The notes: a model not told the origin generated them from the letters alone. A stretch of DNA of 14,706 nt from Clostridiaceae bacterium UBA4839 (GCA_002400085.1 DHEX01000145.1:1-14706), one strand, 5' to 3'. Counted from the stretch's first letter, positions 6,149 through 13,477 are shown. Program-made: numbers and translations.

Positions 6149-6200
6149 GATTATGAAAAGGTAATCGTATATGTTTTTATTAAAATAAGGGAGGTTAAAA

Positions 6201-7025
6201 ATGAGTAGAGATATTGAAAGTTTAAAAAAAGTTGCGGTTAATGTAAGACAGGATATTATTGAAATGATTACAGAATCTGCTTCGGGACATCCAGGCGGTT
6301 CTCTTTCAGCTGTTGAAATTTTAACTGCATTATATTTTGGTGAGATGAGGATTAATCCTGAAAATCCAAAATGGGAGGATAGAGATAGATTTGTTCTTTC
6401 AAAGGGTCATGGAGCACCAGCTTTATATTCTGTCCTTGCTGAAAGGGGATTCTTTGATAAAAAAGAGCTTATGACATTAAGAAAGATTGGTTCAATGCTT
6501 CAAGGACATCCTAACATGAATGAAACTCCTGGCATTGATATGTCTACAGGCTCTTTGGGCCAGGGAATTTCTGCAGCTAATGGCATGGCAATAGCAGGTA
6601 AAATTGATAATAAGGACTATAGAGTTTATGCACTTTTAGGTGACGGAGAACTTGAAGAGGGGGAAGTATGGGAGGCAGCTATGACTGCAGCTCACTATAA
6701 GCTTGATAATTTAACAGCTTTCATTGATCATAATGGGCTTCAAATAGATGGACCTATAACTTCCGTTATGAGCCCTGAACCAGTTTCAGATAAGTTTAGA
6801 GCTTTTGGATGGAATGTTATTGATATAGATGGTCATAATTTTGATGAGATATTTAAAGCAATAGATATGGCAAAATCAGTAAAGGGAAAACCCACAATGA
6901 TAGTTGCAAAGACAGTCAAGGGTAAAGGGGTTTCCTTTATGGAAAATAATGCAGCTTGGCACGGTACAGCACCAAATAAGGAGCAGTGCGAAAAAGCATT
7001 AAGTGAAATTAGGGGGTGCAAGTAA
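6201..7025 (+). CDS. Transketolase, N-terminal (TPP-binding) subunit
   Basis: This is the first half of a split transketolase, which moves two-carbon ketol units between sugar phosphates in the non-oxidative pentose phosphate pathway. At 274 residues it covers only the pyrophosphate-binding domain. Motifs are SGHPGGSLS (His30), SKGHGAPALY (His70), the TPP/metal motif GDGELEEGEVWEAA running to Asn178 in DHNGLQIDG, and AWHGTAP (His254). AAGGGAGGT ends 5 bases before the ATG, a strong ribosome site. The stop TAA shares bases with the ATG of the C-terminal subunit (TAATG), so the two are translated together. Two-gene transketolases are common in clostridia and archaea, so this is not a broken gene. 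Confidence 0.95.
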   Translation: MSRDIESLKKVAVNVRQDIIEMITESASGHPGGSLSAVEILTALYFGEMRINPENPKWEDRDRFVLSKGHGAPALYSVLAERGFFDKKELMTLRKIGSMLQGHPNMNETPGIDMSTGSLGQGISAANGMAIAGKIDNKDYRVYALLGDGELEEGEVWEAAMTAAHYKLDNLTAFIDHNGLQIDGPITSVMSPEPVSDKFRAFGWNVIDIDGHNFDEIFKAIDMAKSVKGKPTMIVAKTVKGKGVSFMENNAAWHGTAPNKEQCEKALSEIRGCK

Positions 7026-7969
7026 TGGCAAATTCAGCAACAAGAGAAGCATATGGCAAGACCCTTGTTAAGCTTGGAGAAGAAAATAAAAATATAGTTG
7101 TTCTTGATGCAGATCTTTCAAAATCTACAAAAACTGCAGGTTTTGCAAAAGCTTATCCTGAAAGATTTATTAATATGGGTATAGCAGAGGGGGATATGAT
7201 GGCTACTGCTGCGGGCCTTTCAACTTGCGGGAAAATTCCTTTTGCAAGTACGTTTGCTATTTTTGCAACAGGGAGAGCCTTTGAACAAATAAGAAATTCC
7301 ATATGCTATCCAAATTTAAATGTAAAGGTTGCAGCTACTCATGCAGGGCTAACTGTTGGTGAAGATGGGGCATCCCATCAAGCTATTGAAGACTTATCTT
7401 TAATGAGAAGCATTCCAAATATGACGGTTATATGCCCAAGTGATGATGTGGAAACGGAAGCAGCAGTAAGAGCAGCAGCGGAATACTACGGGCCAGTTTA
7501 CATAAGGCTTGGCAGATCATCAGTACCAACAATAAATAATAGACCTGGGTATAAGTTCCAAATTGGAAAGGCAGTTGTATTAAAAGAAGGTTGTGATGTT
7601 TCAATATTTGCAACGGGGATAATGGTGAGTGAAGCTCTCAAAGCAGCTGATGCTTTAAAAGAAAAAGGAATTGATGCAGAGGTTATTAACATTCATACAT
7701 TAAAACCAATTGATAGCGAAGCAATAATTAAATCTTGCAAAAAAACAGGTTGTGCTGTAACCTGTGAAGAACACAGCATTATTGGCGGCCTTGGAAGTGC
7801 TGTTATGGAAGTGTTGTCTGAAGAATGCCCTGTTTATGTAAAAAGGATAGGCGTTATGGATAAGTTTGGGGAATCCGGAAAGCCTAATGAGGTTTTGAAA
7901 GCTTATGGCCTTACTTCAGAAAACATTGTGAGGGCTGCTGAGGAAGTATTCAGTAAAAAAAATAATTAG
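7025..7969 (+). CDS. Transketolase, C-terminal subunit
   Basis: This carries the pyrimidine-binding and C-terminal domains that complete the transketolase active site with the upstream subunit. A GTG at 7016 would extend the frame, but AGGGGG (7011-7016) sits 8 bases before the ATG at 7025, giving 314 residues. FINMGIAEGDMMATAAGL contains the catalytic Glu55 that activates the TPP pyrimidine ring. GEDGASHQAIEDLSLMRSIP and VICPSDDVET are typical of the family, and IRLGRSSVP starts the linker to the C-terminal domain. The TAATG overlap with the first subunit ensures balanced production. A hairpin follows immediately after the stop. Confidence 0.95.
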   Translation: MANSATREAYGKTLVKLGEENKNIVVLDADLSKSTKTAGFAKAYPERFINMGIAEGDMMATAAGLSTCGKIPFASTFAIFATGRAFEQIRNSICYPNLNVKVAATHAGLTVGEDGASHQAIEDLSLMRSIPNMTVICPSDDVETEAAVRAAAEYYGPVYIRLGRSSVPTINNRPGYKFQIGKAVVLKEGCDVSIFATGIMVSEALKAADALKEKGIDAEVINIHTLKPIDSEAIIKSCKKTGCAVTCEEHSIIGGLGSAVMEVLSEECPVYVKRIGVMDKFGESGKPNEVLKAYGLTSENIVRAAEEVFSKKNN

Positions 7970-7994
7970 GGAGAAAGCAAAAGCTTTCTCCTTT
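7970..7994 (+). terminator. Probable terminator after the transketolase genes
   Basis: GGAGAAAGC (7970-7978) pairs perfectly with GCTTTCTCC (7983-7991), with an AAAA loop. It is followed only by TTT then A, so the T-tract is short. It begins one base after the stop codon. It could also act as a 3' stabilising hairpin. Confidence 0.65.
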
Positions 7995-8067
7995 AAAATA
8001 TATTTTAGCATTTGTTAGATATTTTATGGATGGTAGCAATTCAATGAGGGGGAATTAGGAGGACAAT

Positions 8068-8685
8068 ATGGAAACATTTAGAAATTACTTTTATAAGGTT
8101 TTTACTTTAATGACAAGAATTGTTTTAATTTTTGAGATAATAAATGATTTTAGGTCTAAAGATACTTATTGTTTGTCAGTTGGATTAGCAGCAATTTTAC
8201 TGACATTTTTGCCTAAACTCGTAGAAAAAGTATTAAAAAAGAATAATGAATTAATTTCATTTTTATTTATGCTGTTTATTTTTCTCGCATCCTATCTTGG
8301 TACATTAAAAAGATTTTATGCAATATTTCCATGGTGGGATTCTGCAGTTCACTTCCTATCGGGGATAATATTAGGGCTTATAGCTTTTTGTGCTTTAAAA
8401 AATGTAGATATATTTAAAAATACTGAATCTATTAAATTTAGGATCTTTGCATTGATATCTATAATTTCTTTTGCTACACTTTGTGGGGTCTTATGGGAAA
8501 TATATGAGTTTACAATGGACAATATTTTGGGAACGGACATGCAGGTTGTAGAACTTACAGGAGTTGCAGATACAATGGGAGATCTTATAGCAGATTTTTT
8601 TGGCGGAACGATAATAGGTATATATGGATTTACTGCATTTAAGAATAAAACTAATTCCCCATCTAAATATACAAAGAACTTTTAA
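8068..8685 (+). CDS. Multi-pass membrane protein, DUF2238/YjdF-like
   Basis: A 205-residue integral membrane protein of unknown role. Hydrophobic segments occur at about residues 10-28, 36-50, 63-78, 90-108, 122-145 and 172-190. Conserved-looking polar motifs lie at membrane edges: WWDSAVHFLSG (88-98), CGVLWEIYEF (138-147) and DTMGDLIADFFGG (168-180). This arrangement resembles the DUF2238/YjdF family, whose biochemical role is unknown; the assignment is from pattern memory. The perfect AGGAGG at 8057-8062 fixes the ATG. It appears monocistronic, between a hairpin and a repeat-rich spacer. Its last 33 bp are part of a 35-bp sequence repeated at 8946-8980. Confidence 0.8.
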   Translation: METFRNYFYKVFTLMTRIVLIFEIINDFRSKDTYCLSVGLAAILLTFLPKLVEKVLKKNNELISFLFMLFIFLASYLGTLKRFYAIFPWWDSAVHFLSGIILGLIAFCALKNVDIFKNTESIKFRIFALISIISFATLCGVLWEIYEFTMDNILGTDMQVVELTGVADTMGDLIADFFGGTIIGIYGFTAFKNKTNSPSKYTKNF

Positions 8686-8687
8686 GG
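8653..8687 (+). repeat. 35-bp direct repeat, copy 1 (gene 3' end)
   Basis: This covers the last codons and stop of the DUF2238-like gene. It matches 8946-8980 at 33 of 35 positions. The 258 bp between the two copies contains a REPIN-like element and a separate hairpin. Confidence 0.8.
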
Positions 8688-8706
8688 ATTAAAATGCTAG
8701 ACAAGC

Positions 8707-8850
8707 TGTAGGGAACGGTTCCGCCTCACTAAATTCTGATCGCCCTGTAAATGCTGCAGAATGGAATTGTTACTGGGTATTGGCACCGTTCTGCTCTCAT
8801 AGATTCCACTTGTTCATCAACGGAACGAACGGTCAAGACCGTTCCCTACA
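8707..8850. mobile_element. REPIN/MITE-like element with 13-bp terminal inverted repeats
   Basis: TGTAGGGAACGGT (8707-8719) and ACCGTTCCCTACA (8838-8850) are perfect inverted repeats bounding 144 bp without a coding frame. Each end carries its own small palindrome: GGAACGGTTCC at the left and the 8-bp hairpin GAACGGTC-AA-GACCGTTC (8827-8844) at the right. Two inverted palindromic ends of this GTAGGG type resemble REP sequences moved by REP-associated tyrosine transposases. No transposase lies in the window, so the element would be non-autonomous. Confidence 0.65.
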
Positions 8851-8881
8851 TTTTATTAATTCCAAGGGCTCCAATTCCCGT

Positions 8882-8939
8882 TTAGGTGCCAGCTATTTGA
8901 TATTTAAAACTATTAAATGTCAAATGGGCTGGCACCTAA
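8882..8939. repeat. Long imperfect hairpin
   Basis: TTAGGTGCCAGC (8882-8893) pairs perfectly with GCTGGCACCTAA (8928-8939). The pairing continues inward imperfectly through TATTTGATATTTAA to a short loop. There is no T-tract. It lies between the REPIN-like element and the second 35-bp direct repeat, and looks like another small palindromic repeat rather than a terminator. Confidence 0.6.
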
Positions 8940-8945
8940 TATTTA

Positions 8946-8980
8946 AATTCCTCATCTAAATATACAAAAAACTTTTAAGG
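8946..8980 (+). repeat. 35-bp direct repeat, copy 2
   Basis: Noncoding copy of the 3' end of the upstream membrane-protein gene, differing from 8653-8687 at two positions (C to T, G to A). No open frame runs into it. It marks the right edge of the repeat-rich spacer. Confidence 0.8.
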
Positions 8981-9054
8981 GACACAGCTATAAATATCAT
9001 AACATTTTGAATTAAATATATATTCATTTTCTGCATATCCGTTAAATATTGATA

Positions 9055-9083
9055 TTGTGTAGATTAATAATACATGATAAAAT
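9055..9083 (+). promoter_or_regulatory. Candidate promoter of the YitT-family gene
   Basis: TTGTGT (9055-9060), 17-bp spacer, TAAAAT (9078-9083), with TGA just before the -10 box (extended -10). The predicted transcription start near 9090 is downstream of the ATG at 9074, which supports the start at 9125. Confidence 0.45.
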
Positions 9084-9124
9084 ATTTATGCATAGATTTT
9101 TTTTGTAATATAGGGGGTGCAGAG

Positions 9125-9982
9125 ATGAAATCAAAATTTTCAATCAAAGAGTTTATTATTATTACTATTGGAATGGTTATGGTTGCTGGCGGACTTTACT
9201 ATTTTTTAAATCCCAATAATCTGGCAACAGGCGGGGCTTTTGGTCTTGCAGTTGTTCTTTCAAGCTTCTTTCCCAAGTTAAATGTCGGGCTTTTAATGAT
9301 GATGATTAATGGTGCTCTTTTTATAATTGCCTTTCTCTTTATAGGCTCGGGTTTTGGAGCTAAAACTATTTATGCCAGCCTTGGGATTTCAGGTATGGTA
9401 TGGCTGTTTGGAATCGTAACACCTATTAAAAAATCTGTTACTGATGATATACTTATTGATTTGATTTTTGGTGTTTTAATATCGGGAGTAGGTATGGGAA
9501 TAGTGTTTAATCAAAATGCATCCACAGGAGGCACAGATATAGTTGCTAAAGTATTAAATAAATTTTTTCACATAGGCATTGGGAAAGGACTTTTCCTTTC
9601 AGATTTTTTTATTACATTAGTAGCAGGGTTAAGATTTGGACCAAAAACAGGTATGTATGCACTTCTTGGAGTAATATTAAATAGTTATGTTATAGACAGC
9701 GTGATTGAGGGGTTAAGTGTATGCAAGGAGGTTACTATAATAAGCGATAGAGGGAAAGAAATTAAAAAGTTTATTATGGGAGATCTCGAAAGAGGAGTAA
9801 CTGTTTATGACGCTAAAGGAGCCTATACAGGTGAAATAAAAGAAGTAATGATTACGGTTATGAGCCAGAAAGAATTTATAAGACTTAGAAGGTTTATAAG
9901 AGAAGAGGATCCTAAAGCATTTATTACAGTTAATAATGTGCATGAAGTTTTAGGTGAAGGGTTTAAAGATATTGTAGAGTAA
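9125..9982 (+). CDS. YitT family membrane protein (DUF161 plus DUF2179)
   Basis: A cytoplasmic-membrane protein of the YitT family, whose transport or regulatory role is not established. The N-terminal two thirds hold about five or six hydrophobic segments with family motifs FLNPNNLATGGAFGLA and FNQNASTGGTDIVAKVLNK. The C-terminal DUF2179 domain (about residues 200-280) starts after the last helix at YVIDSVIEGLSVCKEVTII and includes GDLERGVTVYDAKGAYTGE and RRFIREEDPKAFITVNNVHEVLG. An ATG at 9074 opens the frame, but AGGGGGT at 9112-9118 and the signal-free N-terminus favour the ATG at 9125, giving 285 residues, the family norm. It has no clear terminator; a large hairpin lies at 10066-10129. 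Confidence 0.92.
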   Translation: MKSKFSIKEFIIITIGMVMVAGGLYYFLNPNNLATGGAFGLAVVLSSFFPKLNVGLLMMMINGALFIIAFLFIGSGFGAKTIYASLGISGMVWLFGIVTPIKKSVTDDILIDLIFGVLISGVGMGIVFNQNASTGGTDIVAKVLNKFFHIGIGKGLFLSDFFITLVAGLRFGPKTGMYALLGVILNSYVIDSVIEGLSVCKEVTIISDRGKEIKKFIMGDLERGVTVYDAKGAYTGEIKEVMITVMSQKEFIRLRRFIREEDPKAFITVNNVHEVLGEGFKDIVE

Positions 9983-10010
9983 AATAAGAAAAGATGGGTT
10001 GATGTAAAAC

Positions 10011-10085
10011 GTGAAAATCAAACAATATGTTGAATCGTGCAAAGATTTAAATTTAATGTACTTTGATATGCTCCCTTCCATATAA
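10011..10085 (+). CDS. Very short ORF (24 codons), possible truncated gene start
   Basis: GTG-AAA-ATC opens a frame reading MKIKQYVESCKDLNLMYFDM before a stop at 10083-10085. AGATGGG is upstream, though rather far (about 12 bases). The end of the frame runs into the left arm of the hairpin at 10066-10129. It could be the 5' stub of a gene cut off by insertion of the hairpin element, or chance. No homology recognised. Confidence 0.2.
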   Translation: MKIKQYVESCKDLNLMYFDMLPSI

Positions 10086-10129
10086 ACAAGTGAAAAAATA
10101 AAAATTTGTTTATATAGAGGGGAGCATAT
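10066..10129. repeat. Long inverted repeat / hairpin
   Basis: ATATGCTCCC (10066-10075) and GGGAGCATAT (10120-10129) form the outer stem. After two or three mismatched bases, ATATAAACAA (10080-10089) pairs with TTGTTTATAT (10106-10115), leaving a loop of about 16 bases. The total is about 24 paired positions per arm. There is no T-tract. It could be a small palindromic element or a 3' end for yitT transcripts. Confidence 0.6.
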
Positions 10130-10165
10130 TATGGTTGGAGATATAAAAACTTTTTATTTTTTCAT

Positions 10166-10191
10166 CTGTCTACTTGACAGGGAGCAGTTCA
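10166..10191 (-). mobile_element. Possible solitary IS end
   Basis: Read on the - strand, this is TGAACTGCTCCCTGTCAAGT and continues AGACAG. A TG-start followed by an ACTGC-CCC-type tract resembles IS3/IS150-group terminal repeats. No transposase or second end is visible within the spacer, so it would be a relic. The match is from memory and uncertain. The frame 10131-10289 (52 codons) crosses this site and is probably not a gene. Confidence 0.25.
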
Positions 10192-10395
10192 TAGTTCACT
10201 TCGATAGCCCCTTTTTGATACATATTATTACGGCGTTTTTTAAAATTAATCATAAATTACCATCAAAATTTGATTCAAATTGTCTTTGATTTATGTTATT
10301 ATAATATCTATAAAAGAATTTTGAAAATAATTGTTGATTATATGCAGGAAAAGATAAGGTATATGTCTAATATACAAATATAAAGTTCTTTTAAA

Positions 10396-10543
10396 GACTT
10401 AGGTGGAGCTTGCTTATAGGGAATCCTTAGGGAATCCTCTTCCCATCTGGGCCTTAGAAGGGACGATCTATGGGTGTAGCATCCGTTATTCCCTGTTTTA
10501 AGCAAGGTATTACGGATGGTAGCCATCGGATAAGGTGATTCTA
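10396..10543. repeat. Tandem repeat unit 1 (about 148 bp), carrying palindromic copy B
   Basis: The unit starts GACTTAGGTGGAGCTTGCTT. It contains a GGGAA-TCCTC-TTCCC hairpin (10430-10444) preceded by a partial duplication of GGGAATCC, then GCCTTAGAAG, then GATCTATGGGTGTAGCATC, and ends with the palindromic core at 10506-10534. Unit 2 (10544-10668) has the same order of blocks. The core is identical over 19 bases to copy A at 416-434. No credible protein is encoded on either strand. The conserved hairpins suggest an element that acts as DNA or RNA structure, such as the ends of IS200/IS605-type elements or REP-like repeats. Confidence 0.7.
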
Positions 10544-10668
10544 GACTTAAGTGGAGTCTGCTTGTAGGGAATCCTCTTCCCATTTGAGCCTTAGAAGAGC
10601 TGATCTATGGGTGTAGCATCTGTTACTCTCAGTCTTAAGTGGGGTTTGCGGATGGTGTAGCTATCGAA
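10544..10668. repeat. Tandem repeat unit 2 (about 125 bp)
   Basis: This repeats unit 1 block by block: GACTTAAGTGGAGTCTGCTT, the same GGGAA-TCCTC-TTCCC hairpin (10568-10582), GAGCCTTAGAAG, GATCTATGGGTGTAGCATC, and a diverged palindromic end GCGGATGGTGTAGCTATCGA. It differs from unit 1 by small deletions and substitutions, so the duplication is not recent. It ends about 45 bp before the ftsE start, so the element forms the region immediately upstream of ftsEX. Confidence 0.7.
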
Positions 10669-10713
10669 TTTTAACTTTACAACTTTTTACGTGTTATACA
10701 AGGGGATGATTAT

Positions 10714-11400
10714 GTGATAGAAATAAAAAATGTTTCTAAGGTGTATAAGAATAATGTTATTGCCCTTTCAAATGTAAATATATCAATAAACAAGGGAGAA
10801 TTTATTTTTTTAGTAGGTCCAAGCGGTGCAGGGAAAACTACTTTTGTAAAACTTCTTTTAAGGGAAATTGAACCTACTAGTGGTGAAATATATGTAAATA
10901 ATATAGATATAAATAAGCTTAAAAGAAGACAGGTTCCATATTATAGAAGGAATATCGGTGTCGTTTTCCAAGATTTTAGGCTGCTTAATAATAAAACAGC
11001 ATATGAAAATGTGGCTTTTGCTATGAGAATTGTTGGAGCCAGCAGCAAAGAAATTAAAAAGAGAGTACCGCAAGTATTATCTCAAGTTGGACTTTCAAGC
11101 AAGCTTAGCTCATATCCTAACCAGCTCTCAGGAGGAGAACAGCAGAGGGTTGTTCTTGCAAGAGCTTTAGTAAATAATCCAGTACTGCTGATATGTGATG
11201 AGCCAACAGGTAATCTTGATCCTGAAACTGCAAATGGGATTATGGAAATTCTTGATAACATAAACAAATCAGGAACAACAATACTAATGGCAACCCATGC
11301 CAGGGATTTAGTAGATAGGATGAAAAAAAGAGTTATTGCTATTGAAAAGGGTGTCATAGTGAGAGATCAGCTGAGAGGAGTTTATGGCTATGAAGATTAG
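10714..11400 (+). CDS. ftsE: Cell-division ABC transporter ATP-binding protein FtsE
   Basis: The cytoplasmic ATPase of the FtsEX complex, which signals through FtsX to activate peptidoglycan hydrolases outside the membrane rather than moving a substrate. Motifs in order: Walker A GPSGAGKTT (35-43), Q-loop Gln86 in VVFQDFRLL, signature LSGGEQQR (138-145), Walker B LLICDEP (158-164) with D-loop NLD, and switch His195. The length of 228 is normal. The GTG at 10714 follows AGGGGATG by 5 bases; the ATG overlapping it at 10712 is out of frame and stops at once. It overlaps ftsX by 17 bp. No strong promoter pair could be assigned in the repeat-rich upstream region; a TATAAT at 10300-10305 lacks a good -35 box. 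Confidence 0.97.
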   Translation: MIEIKNVSKVYKNNVIALSNVNISINKGEFIFLVGPSGAGKTTFVKLLLREIEPTSGEIYVNNIDINKLKRRQVPYYRRNIGVVFQDFRLLNNKTAYENVAFAMRIVGASSKEIKKRVPQVLSQVGLSSKLSSYPNQLSGGEQQRVVLARALVNNPVLLICDEPTGNLDPETANGIMEILDNINKSGTTILMATHARDLVDRMKKRVIAIEKGVIVRDQLRGVYGYED

Positions 11401-12277
11401 TAATTGCGGCTATTATATAAAAGAGGGCATGAAGAGTATTGTAAATAATAAAGTTATGAGTTTTGCTTCAGCAGCCACGGTAGCAGCTGCCTTATTCGTG
11501 TTTGGGGTTTTTACATTACTTGTGGTTAATGTGGACAACCTTATGAGTGACGTTGAAAATAAGATTGAAATTCAAGCTTTTTTAAATAATGGTGTTACCA
11601 CAATTGAGGAACAAAATATTAAAAAGACAATAGAAGATATACCGAATGTAAAAGAAATTAAATATGAATCAAAAACGGATGCATTAAAAAATTATGAAAA
11701 ACAGCTTGGAGAAAATAAGGATTATGCAAAAGGACTTGAAAAGGATAATCCGCTTCCAGCATCTTTTATAGTTAAAGTAGACAAGCCAGAAAGCGTTGTA
11801 GGTGTATCATCTAAAATCAAAGAAATTAAGGGAATAGAGAAGGTTAATGATGGACAAGGGGTTGTAGATAAAGTCATTCATATAACAAGAATAATTAAAA
11901 CAACAAGCTTTGTACTTATGATAATTTTAGGAGTTGTAGCAATTGCTTTGATAGCAAATACAATAAAGCTTACAGTTTATGCAAGGAAAAGGGAAATAGG
12001 CATAATGAAATATATTGGTGCTACAGACTGGTTTATTAAATGGCCTTTTGTAATTGAAGGAATGGTTTTGGGATTTTTAGGGGCTATAATTTCAATTATT
12101 GTTTTATCTTTGGGATATAACTACCTAATAGGCTTTATACAAAAGGATGCAGTAATATTTTCGCTTGTATCTCCTTATCAAATTATGGAACAGCTATTGT
12201 GGCAGTTTAGTCTTGTAGGGGTGTTTATTGGCGGCCTTGGCAGTTTGATATCAATTAGAAAATTTTTAGTAATATAG
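11384..12277 (+). CDS. ftsX: Cell-division permease-like protein FtsX
   Basis: The membrane partner of FtsE. Four transmembrane segments are visible (about residues 26-50, 172-198, 222-247 and 272-292). A large extracytoplasmic loop (51-170) is expected to contact the secreted hydrolase. The segment YARKREIGIMKYIGATDWFIKWPFVIEG (about 199-226) is the typical FtsX/MacB-like coupling region, and NPLPASFIVKV is a characteristic loop motif. Two starts are possible: ATG 11384, only 3 bases after GAGAGGAG, or ATG 11390, 9 bases after it. Both overlap the ftsE end, so translation is coupled. The next gene starts 11 bp after the stop. Confidence 0.96.
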   Translation: MAMKISNCGYYIKEGMKSIVNNKVMSFASAATVAAALFVFGVFTLLVVNVDNLMSDVENKIEIQAFLNNGVTTIEEQNIKKTIEDIPNVKEIKYESKTDALKNYEKQLGENKDYAKGLEKDNPLPASFIVKVDKPESVVGVSSKIKEIKGIEKVNDGQGVVDKVIHITRIIKTTSFVLMIILGVVAIALIANTIKLTVYARKREIGIMKYIGATDWFIKWPFVIEGMVLGFLGAIISIIVLSLGYNYLIGFIQKDAVIFSLVSPYQIMEQLLWQFSLVGVFIGGLGSLISIRKFLVI

Positions 12278-12288
12278 GGGGGATAAAA

Positions 12289-13476
12289 TTGAAAAAAAGG
12301 TTTCGATGTATTTCGTTAACTTTAGCTTTTATGATGTCCATATCAACTTTGGCTTTTGCAGGCGAGGTTGATAAGAAGAAGAAGGAGCTAAATAATTCTC
12401 AAAACAAGATGGATGATTTAAAAGGTAAGATTAGCGATGTAAAAGATGAAAAACAGGATGTTTTAGCTCAATTAAAAAAGCTTGAAAGTCAGGCAGCAGC
12501 TGTTCAAAATGATATAAACTCTTTAGATAATAAAATTGCTTCTAAGCAGGCTGAAATAAAACAAACTAATAAGAACCTTGAAAGTGCAGTAGCTGACTAT
12601 AACTCTCAAAAGGATACATATGATCAGAGGGTAAGAGCAATGTATATGAATGGACCTTCTGGATATCTTGCTATCTTATTAGATGCAGAAAATTTTTCAG
12701 ACTTTATTTCAAGAGCTGACATCACTAAAAAAGTAATGGAATACGATATTAATCTTTTAAAGGGAATGAAGGAAAAGCAGGATAAAATTGAAGCAGCAAG
12801 GAATAAGCTCACTGCTGAAAATGATCAACTAGTAAAATTGGAGCAGGATGCAAAGGGAAAGAAATCAGAAATATGTTCCATAAACTCTGAAAAAAAATCT
12901 TACTATGATAAATTAGAAAGGGATCAAAAATCCTATGAAGTAGCTTTTGCAGAACAAGAAAGAGCGTCCAAACAGCTTGAAAAGGAAATCCAGAGCATTC
13001 TTGCTAGATCAAGTAGCGCCAATAGAAGCAGTAGTAGAGGCGCCGGAAGCGTAACTTACTCCGGAGACAAAGGTGGAATTTTAAGGGTAAGTGATATTGG
13101 CAGGATGCCACAGGTAACATCGTATTATGGATACAGATATCATCCAGTACTTCATGTTAATAAACTGCATACAGGTGTTGATATTGGGGTACCAACAGGA
13201 ACACCAGTTTATGCTATGGCAGATGGTGTAGTTATTGTTGCAGGATATAATGGAGCCTATGGCAATGTAGTAGTAATAAGTCATGGAGGAGACCTTACTT
13301 CTCTTTATGGTCATAATTCACAAATTCTTGTTTCAGCAGGTCAAAGTGTAAAAAAAGGTCAGATGATTTCAAGATCTGGGAATACCGGTTTTTCAACAGG
13401 ACCCCATCTTCATTTTGAAGTAGATAATGGTGGACAACCAATTGATCCTAGTCCTTATTTAATAATAGGACAATAA
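12289..13476 (+). CDS. Secreted coiled-coil M23 peptidoglycan endopeptidase (EnvC/CwlO/PcsB-type FtsEX partner)
   Basis: A 395-residue exported murein hydrolase. The TTG start at 12289 follows AGGGGGGAT by 6 bases. The signal peptide MKKRFRCISLTLAFMMSIST leads to a cleavage site near AFA-GE (residue 24/25). Residues 25-240 are long charged helices typical of a two-part coiled coil, with the insert MYMNGPSGYLAILLDAENFSDF (118-139) common to this family. A Ser/Arg-rich linker (240-255) precedes the LytM/M23 domain (about 275-392). Its zinc ligands His294, Asp298 (HTGVD) and His375 (HLHFE) and catalytic His342 and His373 are all present, so unlike E. coli EnvC this is likely an active peptidase. 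Its place directly after ftsX implies FtsEX control. Confidence 0.93.
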   Translation: MKKRFRCISLTLAFMMSISTLAFAGEVDKKKKELNNSQNKMDDLKGKISDVKDEKQDVLAQLKKLESQAAAVQNDINSLDNKIASKQAEIKQTNKNLESAVADYNSQKDTYDQRVRAMYMNGPSGYLAILLDAENFSDFISRADITKKVMEYDINLLKGMKEKQDKIEAARNKLTAENDQLVKLEQDAKGKKSEICSINSEKKSYYDKLERDQKSYEVAFAEQERASKQLEKEIQSILARSSSANRSSSRGAGSVTYSGDKGGILRVSDIGRMPQVTSYYGYRYHPVLHVNKLHTGVDIGVPTGTPVYAMADGVVIVAGYNGAYGNVVVISHGGDLTSLYGHNSQILVSAGQSVKKGQMISRSGNTGFSTGPHLHFEVDNGGQPIDPSPYLIIGQ

Positions 13477-13477
13477 T

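Noticed and set aside
6201..7969. Split transketolase as a frameshifted gene
   Set aside because: Each half has its own ribosome site and the TAATG junction is a normal coupling arrangement. Two-subunit transketolases are usual in clostridia.
9074..9124. N-terminal extension of the YitT protein from the ATG at 9074
   Set aside because: There is no ribosome site before 9074, the predicted promoter lies at 9055-9083, and a strong AGGGGGT precedes the ATG at 9125. The added residues are not typical of the family.
10131..10289. 52-codon ORF starting ATG just after the hairpin at 10066-10129
   Set aside because: No ribosome site separate from the hairpin, no family resemblance, and it crosses a possible IS end. 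Probably a chance frame.
10338..10583. 81-codon ORF on the - strand across the tandem repeat
   Set aside because: It lies within the structured repeat, has no ribosome site I could support, and reads as low-meaning sequence. An open frame here is better explained by repeat composition.
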